A DNA stretch of 64,000 bases from Aptenodytes patagonicus (taxonomy: Eukaryota; Chordata; Aves; Sphenisciformes; Spheniscidae), in assembly GCF_965638725.1 (NCBI RefSeq), contig NC_134962.1, positions 2,859,501 through 2,923,500 on the forward strand. The letters are read 5' to 3'. Shown in pieces: positions 51,115-61,400 of this stretch (position 1 is its first letter; each line of letters opens with the position of its first letter). The translations under genes and the position numbers were made by a program. A model generated the notes under the pieces. That model was not told where the DNA came from, made no database searches, and saw only the letters and a list, made by a program, of their open reading frames with translations.

Positions 51115-54100
51115 CTACAAAGGGAGAAAAGGAAACATGAAAAACCAAGTCATGCTCAAGGATTTGATATTGGTAAGATGTTCAGTACCTTACAAGCACA
51201 TCTCTATGAAAAAGAGCTTGCAATCTAAACCACTGAATCACAACCAATTGCAGGGGCAGGGGGGAACCAAACAAAACACCAAAAAAACCCCCACAACCTT
51301 ACTTTTCCATTTACTTTGCCCATTTTGGGGGATATAGTCATCTTCATTCATTCATTGGACGGGTGTAATTCAGCCATAGCTGAAAAGGGGGCGAGGGGTG
51401 ATGAACATGGAAACTCTTCTATGGCATATGTTGTATCAAAACAGACTCTTACTTGCTGCTGCTCCCAGACCCATCCGCTACCCCTTCTGAAAGCACGTTA
51501 TAATCATGCATGATTACACGGGATCACATGCATACAACTAAACAGACCTAAGCAAAAAACAGCAGAAACTCTTACACTTAAGACTGCCGAACACATTGCT
51601 AAAAGAGCACTTTACTAGAAGATACAAAAAAATCGTGATTTTTCAGAAGTATTGAGTTTGTTTATCAATTGAATTCTAAGAAAATAAGACAATTACTGGG
51701 ACCTTTTACACAAAATAGAATTCTAATTCCGACAGTCATGTCTCGCTGGCAGACCACATCATCTTACTCTAATTTCTACGAATCATGAAACACAGCAGCA
51801 CGGAGCAGCATCAAGCTACAGATAAAATTCACATTAAGAAAAAAAAAAACGTGACTCACACACAGCCTGGAAAAACTGAAAGTACATGAAACACTCATGA
51901 TTAAAAGAAATACAGTGTAGGGTGCAGCATAAGACTGCAATTTAGATAAAAAATGAATTCACATTTCCAACTAATTTGGTAGTACGATATTTAAATTAAC
52001 TTTAAATAAATAACATCTCTTCTTCCTTTTTACTTCCAGTCCATCTTTTCATTTCTACTCCAGAAAATGAACTTCTAAGACGTAATAAAAGACAGCGAAG
52101 TCACCAGGCTGTCTAGAAACCGCACCAACTACTAAATGTCAAGCTTATTGGTCAGTCAAGATAGGAAGCAAAAAAAATCGCAGGTTGATGTTTTCACCAA
52201 ATACTGGTCTGAGAGACAGAAATGCCTTTATGCAAGTCTGACACTCGTTCACGATGCTATTTGCCTAAACAGTCATAAGTCCTTAAATTATCGATAGGAT
52301 TAACAATCTTGCAATAATTTTAGAAGGTGAATGATTAAGCATTACGTACAATTGCCGCAACCCAGTAGGGGATGGAGGGAGAACCTATCTTTAATTAGAA
52401 AAGGAAGGCTATTTTAAAAAGAAAAATGCTACAGGTAAGAAAACATTAAATTTGTATGAATGTGACAACGTCAATTCCTTAGACATCTCTAAAGCAGACC
52501 AGCCTTCCTGTGAACCGCAACCTCGGCGGTACAATCAATACAATTATACGCACCACCAGCTAAGACAACATGATTCATAAAGAAATAAGCTCAACATTGC
52601 ACCTACCTATTATCACTGTTAAAAGCAGAAGTTATCTGTGGCAGAACTCACTGCCTTTTATCTAAAGCACCTATTCCTTTGTAAACATCTTGTTGACAAG
52701 CACTTAATTCTCTGTAATGTAAGGGACAGTGTTTTCACTGACATTTAGAATATGCTACCTTAATTTGTATTAGACAAAAACAGGTAAGTTGTGACAAAAA
52801 AGTGCTTTAGATTGAAAAGGTTACTGTAATTAATGGTGAGTAAAATCTTCCAGTCATCCTGCCTCAAATTAAAACTGAACGAATTATTTTTATCAATAAT
52901 CAAGTGGAAATTGTGTAACTTTCAGAAAAGGGAAACAGAAGTGTAGCAAGCAACCCCTTGTATAATGAAACACTTTCTCCGAAAGCATTCCAGTAACAAC
53001 ATTTAATTCTATATAACTTCCTAATGCGCATGTGAGGAGGGAGATAGCACTACACATAAAACATGTTTGCTCATACCCTAAACAGAGACCATAAACACAT
53101 TTACATGAATCGAAGTCCACGTCTTCGGTTCTAGTATTTGTCACTGGCAAGATAAGGGAAAACTCTCCCTCTGCAGTACAGAAGTAAATAACCTAGCAGT
53201 AATAGCCAGACAGACAATTGTGCGTACTTTGGGCCCTCCTCTTTGTCGTTTTTCTTATATTCTCTTTGCATGCCAACTCCCCTTCCTCAGGGCTGTGTTT
53301 CCCCAGCAACTTCTTGTACATTACTGACAAGTTACAAGGTCCCTCTCTTTGGCTGGCCGCTTGTTCCCCTTACTTAACCATTTTTTCCCTCTTTTTTTTC
53401 CCAGGTTGTTAAAGCAGGTTTTCATTCAGAATAACAAACAGAGGCAGACTACATGCAAAGGCCTTCCAGCCTCCAGCAAATGACCATTGCTGGAGCTGAA
53501 CAGGAAAGCCTTTTCCCACTCCAATTCCGCATGAGCCAGGAATTTTCTATAGAGCAGAAAGAGACATCCACCCCACAACAGCCAATACCCACACCATTTC
53601 AGTGTTTACATACAGTACGAGTTTCAGATCTCCAACTCCAAGCTGACAGAGGAAGCAATTGCCTTTGGGTCTGCCATAACTGCTTTTTTTGATAAAAACT
53701 TTTTAAAAGAAAGACTTCGGCCAACTGCACTCTGAACACATGCCCATTCCATGGGCAAACCATGTCTGTCTGGTGGGAAGGCAGAGCTTCATCTACACCG
53801 TGTCATCCAAGAAAAGGAGGGGGTAACTAAGGCCACCAGCTTCTCACCTTTCTCTCCTCCACCAAGTCATTTGGAAACGAAGGAAAGGGGGACAAGGAAA
53901 AAGAGTCACGCTCTAAGTTTTCTAATAGGTAACGTCTGTTTTCAACTATATTTGCCCACAAAGTTGTAAGTGATCAAATTATCATTGTTTACCACCCAAA
54001 AGCTGAGCCCTAGTAGCTGACCAGGCACATAGCCACTGTGCCGTTTAAGTTTCAGGAGTAAATACCGAAGCAACAACTGTGCAGACACCTTAAATAAATA

Positions 54101-54879
54101 TGCATTGTTTTGATCTGATGTAAATGGACTCAAGCAGTAAAGAAAATGTTTAGTTTAGGAGTAAGTTTTCATTGAAGAATATCAATATTTTGGACTAAGG
54201 ATTCCAAGGTGGAAACAGACAGCTTCAGACAGACCAATCTCACACTCTTATTTCCCAAACAATCTGTTTCCAGAGCAAAAACTAGACATGCACCATATGA
54301 GTTTCCGTGTTAGGAATCTTTAGCTTGCTAAAAGCAAGCAAAAAGGCAGAAGCGGCACTAGACACTTTTATGTGGAAGTGAGCTGTAACAGGACTTTGGT
54401 CTCTGATGTAGCAGCAAATTCACACAGCCAACCTGTAAAGAGCTTTGCAATTCACTCTACGAAGATTAAGCGGGTGACGTGGTCTGCGTGACTTCATGGT
54501 CCTGAAGGCTCCCTATGGGTCTCACCAGGGCAAAAAGGCCACGGAGGCCTTGTCAGCTGAAGAAACGCTTTAAACCAAACGCTGCCACCCATCTCCACGG
54601 AGCAGGCAGGGTTCACTTTCAAATACATATCAGAGACTGTTGCATGCTTTTAAAGTCGCGCAGTTTCGCGTACTCAGAAGCGCAGCCACCTTACCAGGAG
54701 CTTCACAGGGGACGCGAGGCAGGCAATTTCTTCACGCACACCTGGGATACCCAGATCCAAGCTGAGTCCTGGAGGCCTCCCCTCAGAACATGGCCGGATT
54801 CCCAGCGAGCACACCGCCCTCTCCTTTCTAGGAAAAAAAAAAATAAATAAGTATAGATGAAACAGGGGGGGAGGGAAAG
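51115..54879 (-). other. 5' intron of ARFGAP1 (approximate right limit)
   Basis: AT-rich non-coding sequence between the first coding exon and the CpG-rich block. The non-coding first exon lies at its right end. A plausible donor, CTCCTG|gtaagg, occurs at 54695 on the minus strand, but others exist within the CpG-rich block, so the exon boundary is unresolved. Confidence 0.5.
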
Positions 54880-55272
54880 GCCGTCGCGAAGAGAAGTTCA
54901 GGCCTCCTCCCCGCCACGCCAGCCGGGCACCAGCACCTCCTGCCTTCCCTCAGGGACCGTCCCGTATCACAGCCCGGGGCGGGGGCCGGGCCCAAGCGGA
55001 GCCGGCGCTGAGACGCCGCACAACGAGGCCTGCCCGCCCCGCCGAGCAAGGGGCTGACGGAGGGACGAGCCGCCCCGAGAGAGCGGGCCGCAGCCCGGGG
55101 GAGATGTAAGGGGCCGGGTAACACACCGGCGGTCCTGACGCGGCACCGCCGGTCCCGGTCCCGCCCGGCGCCTCACGGCGCAGTCGCCGCAGGGCCGCGA
55201 GGTATTGTGGGTGCCCGCCTTAACCCGCTGAGGCCCGGCCCGGGCGGGGAGGGAGCGGAACGGGGGTCGGGG

Positions 55273-55324
55273 TTTCGGCCGAGGCCCCGGGGCCGGGACA
55301 CCGGCCCCGGGGCCTCGGCCGAAA
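55273..55324. repeat. Perfect 24-bp inverted repeat with 4-nt loop
   Basis: Arms at 55273-55296 and 55301-55324 are exact reverse complements around gaca. The right arm is part of tandem copy 1, so copy 2 could pair with the left arm as well. Confidence 0.95.
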
Positions 55325-55375
55325 GCCCGGCCCCCGGACACCGGCCCCGGGGCCTCGGCCGAAAGCCCGGCCCCC
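55296..55375. repeat. Perfect 2 x 40-bp tandem repeat in the CpG island
   Basis: Copies at 55296-55335 and 55336-55375 are identical. Each contains the 22-nt core ggccccggggcctcggcc plus gaaa. Confidence 0.95.
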
Positions 55376-55400
55376 GTGAGACACTCCTGAAGGTATTCAG

Positions 55401-58400
55401 GGAAGAAACCCGCAGAATATTGAATTATCAAGCTTTTTTTAAGGGAGAAAACCCGGATTTGTTTCAACCAAGCAAAACCGAAATGAAGCTTTGCGGTGAA
55501 CGTCTTGCGTGCGCTCCGCTCGGTTCAGTTCCAGACTGAAAAACCAACGCTCGGTGGTTTAGCTCCGAGGGGAGGTTGCCCATAAAGTTGAATTATGTCA
55601 AATTACGGGTTTTTTCCAGTCAGTTATTTCTGTGAGGTGGGGGGGGGGGGGTGTTTGTAGCTGAGGGCGCACGTTGCTCCTAGGCCGGGAGAGCGGGTTG
55701 AGGGGCTGGTCTGAAGCGCAGGCCTCGCCTCGTGTGGTATCGGAGGGCGATTTCCATCCGTTGCTCTCCAGAGAGAACTCTCCAAAGGTGAGGGCGTACG
55801 GGATGGGAAGAGGACCTGGAGCCGCTCTGTGGTGGTTGGAGGCGTGTGCCAGGAGAGCGCGTTTATGCCATCACTGATTTCTTTTTAATAATCGGCTGTA
55901 GACATTCCAGAGCAATGCTTTAGCATTTACATATGAATCCCGCAGAGGCAATATGCTGCTCGTTTTCGGTGCAAGTCCTAGTCTGGCCTTCATACTTAAT
56001 AAGTAGGCGATTACCTTACCATCGGTGCACGGGAGATTAACAAGAGCCATTTTCATTACCGTTAATGGTAGCTACATACATAACCCCCTTGCATCAACGA
56101 GAAGATAATGGGCCCTTAAATGTGTGTGCGTATGAAGGACAGAGGGAGGGGTACGAAATACAAAGCAAACTCGGCTTAAATAATTTGCTCTTCCAGTTAA
56201 GGAGAAAGTGGTCTCTTCTGATAAGCACCATTATTTTCTGGTAAACACGAACTAATGGGCAATGAGGTTCCCATTATACAGACGCTGTATTACAGGATCT
56301 AATGAGAATATTAATCTTAGTTTTTCTGTATAATTGGTAAATAGTCCAGTGATTGGTGTCGGTGCTGGTTCTGCAGCGGGTCTGGAAGGGCGCGCGTTGC
56401 ACATTCGATACTTGTGCTCGCAGCCTCAGGGGAGCAGTGTTGGGCAACATTTTTCATCCGTTGTGGTGCAGGGCTAGGAGACTGATGCTTCCCGTGGTCT
56501 TAATTTACCAAACATGCATGTTTACACTCTGGGCAGCAAACTCTTGCAGTGCCAGCTTTGTCTTTCTGGGATCAGAACTGCTATCACCGAAGTAGCACAA
56601 AATAGTGCTTCTGTTTTCACTATAGTAATAATATTGCAATTTGCCCTGAACTAGGAGTCTTCTTTAACCCGTGACGTACAGGGAGCAGCAAAGACTTAAC
56701 CTACATGAGTGCAGGCTGCAGGGTGGGACTATCTGGTTTTCAGTAGGAATGAAGGGAAGCCACAAACATTTTCCTTTCTTAGCGGGCGAATAAATGCATG
56801 CCATTCCCTGGCAAGTCCAGTTTGCTCCGTTCCCGGAATTTGGGATGGGTGCATAGCTCTCTTCCCATCTCTGCAATGTGTGACAAATAGCTATTCGACG
56901 ATAATAGATAATGCCAACAAGAAACGTTTACAAAGGCATCGTGCATTGTATTGCCTGCTTCTTCCCTTCCTCTAGGTATGAATTGATTCTAGCTTGAAAC
57001 TAAACTACAAATATTTTTAGCACAATTGCCATTGTTATAATTGTTATGCCCACTGTCAAGCACATATGAAATGTGACGATAAGGAACAAATTACAGGATA
57101 AAGCAATAAAATACAAGGCAGGCACAGTCTCTTTGAGCTGTTTTCCATGTTGACATTTTTCAGATAGAAATAATTTCCCTTGGTTATGGAAGGATAATAC
57201 TCAAACATGTAGAAGGTAGTCCGATTTGAGAGCACAGAAAACAACTAGAGCCCAATTCTGCAAAGATTTCATGAATATGTGCATCATAATTGCAGTGAAG
57301 AAGACTAATAGCAAGTGAAGGCTTATTAAGGTAACGTACCTAGTGTGCGATTTTGCTTGTAAGTTAATGATTTTGAATGATGGCTTTGAAACTTCTTAGG
57401 TAAAAAAAAAAGTCTCTGGAACAGGACTTAAACCAAAGAGCACTCATTTTCACTTTTTCCTCTTTTACAGATTTCCCAAACCTTTTCTAATCTGTTACTA
57501 AGACTTGATTTTGGCTATTAAATATTTCAGTCCCTGATATAAATGAAGTGGCATTACCACTCAGTTTATATTGCACAAAAATACCTGAAAAATTCTCTTC
57601 TAGCATAGCTGACAGCACGAGCTTCAAGTATTAGAGGAAAAAGAGAAACAACAAAACCCTATTTTGACTTGTTTATTAACACCTGTGTGGACTGAATACC
57701 ATACTCGGTACTAGCAGCACTTGTCGTGGACTGAGAAGCCGTGGAGTTTTATTGCCTTTTTCCCTCCCAACACACCTGAGATTAGCCACTATATCAGAGT
57801 AATGTGCAGGATGTCACAATGCTTAAATTGAGGGGGAACAAAAAGAAACGTAGATACCCCTGTTAGATAAATCCATTTAATAAATCTGAAGAGCGAGGAG
57901 AAAGGAATAGACCTGTTCGCGTGATAAATGTCACCATTCAGGTTCTGCGTTGTCATTACTTGTGACTTATGTAACTATAACTGTGTGAATAATAATAAAC
58001 CCCCGAACTCGGCCCTTTTAGCTCCGTGAGTAGTCTCGTTAATTAATGGGAATGTGATAACACCCTTTTCTCGGAGGGTTTTTTGGTACTTCCGTGTGTT
58101 GCATGCTCTGATAGCACCCTCTGAACGGTAAGCAGGTTGTCACCCGAGCCACCAAAGACTCGATCTCATTTTTAACTTTATAGGCTTGAGAACTCAAAGT
58201 GACTTTTGGGGGTGTCTTATTTTTGTAAATCTTGACAGAAGCCCATTCCTACTAACATTATGTCACCTAACAAAAAAGTAGTGTGTGAAGTATTTTCTGC
58301 CATGGGATGAAACGTCAGCCCAGTTGTTATTAAATGTTTATTTTTTATTATTATTTATTACACTGAATAAATAAGATTTATTTATTATTAATCATAGCAT

Positions 58401-61400
58401 TCAGGGCTATTGATATTCATTGCATTTGGCAGCCACAGCATAGCAACCTTACCCAGCTACAATGATTTTTGCCATTAGATTATAGAAATGCCACATGCAC
58501 TTAATAAAACAATCACTTCCCTCTCGTTGTACAAGGGAACATTACTTTGTCCTTCCTTTTCAGCTGAGAAACCCACGTTTAAGGGCTTTTCTGATACATT
58601 TCCTGAGTTAACTTGACACTGGCAAAATCTGTAACTACATCTCATTACCAGTACAGCCCTACTGGTGGTCAGGCAAGAGAGGCTAGAGTTTAGGCAGGAG
58701 TTTAGTCCTACGGCTAAAACAAGGAGTCCTGCCTACACTGTGGATCACACACACCGCAGCCCCCGCCGCTGAATTTCATGGCCAGCTTTTCAAAGCACAG
58801 ACAAGATCAGGAGAGTAATCAACCCCCATCCTTCCACTGCATATTTATAGGAAATTCTCTTCTGATTTGAGCTCACCGTGCCCACTCCTCCCTGCAGCTG
58901 GGAGTGCACTTTAATGTGTGCATTTCTACTATCAACCAGGTTACTAAGACATCCTTTCATTATGTTTCTCCACTTCATAGCTAGAGCTGAAGAAAAGCTT
59001 GAGCAGCTACTTGTATTTAGAGACCCCCATCAGACCTTCTGCCTATACACGTTTTTTTCATTTCAGGAATGAGACAAAATTTGGGAAGTCTTTGTATGAG
59101 ACAGCAGGAAGCCTTACCTCTGATACTAAAACAGCAAACAGAAAAGCAAAAGCTTTTATTTAACAAGCAGCTATTACTACACACAGCTTTAATTTTGTGT
59201 TAAGGTCACACACGTGTGGGTCACATCACAGTTTGTATCATTGTCAATCAAAGCTACCAAAGTGGCCATCTAGCATGGTCCGGACAGGATGAAAAAGCCT
59301 GGAAGTGCTGCTAGCTGCCTGTATCTACTCTGTGGATATTCAGAATGAACTTTGGGAGGCTGGTTCAAGTAGCTTATTTCCAAGGCAATTAATTCTTTCT
59401 AAAGTAAATGTGTGTAAAAAATGCTCCTTCAGCCTGGTGCCACCTGACACTGCTGACTTCTTAATACATATTAGCTCTCACTGGCTGGAATTGGAAAGAA
59501 TATCACTGAAAACATGGCAGAAAAGTAGCTCTGTTTTGTGTATGCGTGTGTTTGAATAGCTTCTGACTGCGCGTTTCGTACCTACCTCAGGGCAGTACTG
59601 TACACTCATGCACGCACTGCTGTAGATGTCCTTCAGAAGACACCCTAAAAGAAACTCGTTACTGATTTCTTCTCCATCGTATCACATGAGACTTGTTAAA
59701 TTGGCTTGGGGAAGTTCATAATCATTTGAGAGGAAAAAATGATTCCTAAGCAAATGGAGAAGCAGCTTGTCTAAATGAGAGTGCCCTGAGCCGCTGCCCA
59801 AAATTGGAGACTGCTCTCACCCTTTAGGCTCTTTTTTTGTCATATCATTTGAGAAATGCAACTGTTGCACGGAAACCTTGAATAATCACTTGGTATCAAT
59901 ACCCAGGGACCTTGGCAGCTGCATTGAATTATTTCTTGGTCACACTGCCTAGTGAAATTGCAGCTGGAAATGTGGCTGCAATCATGCCAGCTACTCAGAT
60001 TGCATGGGCTGAGATGCTGGGATGTCAGCTGTGACAGCTTGCTTTTCCTGCGTGAATTAACCCTTCGGGCACTCCCTCCTCTCCACTCGAGGCCGTGTCT
60101 ACGAAAGTACCTGCGCCGTTTACCCGGGAACGCTGACATGCAATCCCCAGAGCTGCTGTCGCCCTAATTTGAGCAGCTCTTCCCAAAGTAGTTCAGCAGT
60201 TGTTTCATGTTCCTGGTCTCCAGGTTGTAAATAAGACAGACTGGGAATGTCAGTGAAGGAGGGAGGCTGTTCAGTGCTGCTGCTCAGGTAAGGCGATGGT
60301 CCGTGGCACGAGGACCCCCCTCAGACTAACAAAAATGCTGGCAGGTTCCAGGGTGTTTTTGTCTCTATGTTTTTCCTTTATAGTAATGGAGAAGTAGAAA
60401 GAGAGTTATTTGAAAGGCTGCTTGTGGGATGTTATGGCAGCATTGTCAAGGCATCTTACTAAAGCCGTAGAAGTGTGAATTTGAACCTTGACTCCACTGT
60501 AGCAGTAAATGGGTGCCTATTTGATCCAGGGGAGGAACGATACCAGTCGTGTTTCCTTTCTACAAGCCCGTGGTCAGACAAACAAAGTAGCTGCATCAGC
60601 TAGATGTGGACAAATTGTTCACCTTGCTATTATTCTGACATACCGGAGAGCTTAGTGAATCTGCCTTCCACCTCTGCCATCCTCCACTTGCTCATCAAAG
60701 AGTGATGAGAATTTGTTGTGCAGCTCAGCAAGTTAATATTAGGGAATTACAAATGCAGAATGTAGATGACGGTGGTGTAGAAATGCCGAAAAGCCTGATT
60801 AGGAGCTGCCTTCCCCCCCCAGCATCCAAGACTTCACAGGGATCGGAGAGAAAATGACAGATTTCACACACCAGTTCTGATAAATTTTACAGATTGCCCT
60901 GGGCTGCTGGGGAACCATTTCAAAGCACAGAAGTCATTGAGATTGTTTCCTTTCTTGTGTAGTGATGAGAACAATTTTTAAAACATTGTGCTTTGCTCTC
61001 ACAGGACTGTTTTTGTCTGCGATGTGTTCACCAGGCTGCAAAAGGAGGGGAAGAGCAGAGCGTGGCTCCTTTGGACATCGCCTGCTGAGGGTGTACCACT
61101 ACGGTGCTGCTCAGTTTGGGCTTCTGCCTCTCTGGTCCCTCTGGAGAGAAGAAGGACATGTCTCTGCTATTGCCACCTCTCTTAGGTCTTCTACTTTGAT
61201 AGTCTTGGCTTCAGCTGGCTTCAGTCCCAGAGCAGCTGAGCTCTGTAACAACTCTCTATTTATTACCCCAGGGTAACGGGAGGTTTAAAAAATTACAAGT
61301 TTAAAATTAGAAAGTCAAAAGTCCTTGCCCTTTTTTCATGATCTTTCTCTCTTTCTAGCTGGTTCAGTAACCCTTTTCTATGTAAAAAGTCTTCCATAAG

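Larger units (their letters stand above)
54880..55400 (-). promoter_or_regulatory. CpG-island promoter of ARFGAP1
   Basis: A sharply GC- and CpG-dense block in an otherwise AT-rich setting, about 3.8 kb upstream of the first coding exon. This is a typical setting for the promoter and non-coding first exon of a housekeeping gene. It contains a GC-rich hairpin and a tandem duplication at 55273-55375. There is no TATA box. Confidence 0.7.

Noticed and set aside
54967..55467. Arg/Pro/Gly-rich 166-codon frame on the minus strand in the CpG island
   Set aside because: GC-rich sequence rarely contains stop codons. The composition is that of a promoter island, and the hairpin and tandem repeat run through it.
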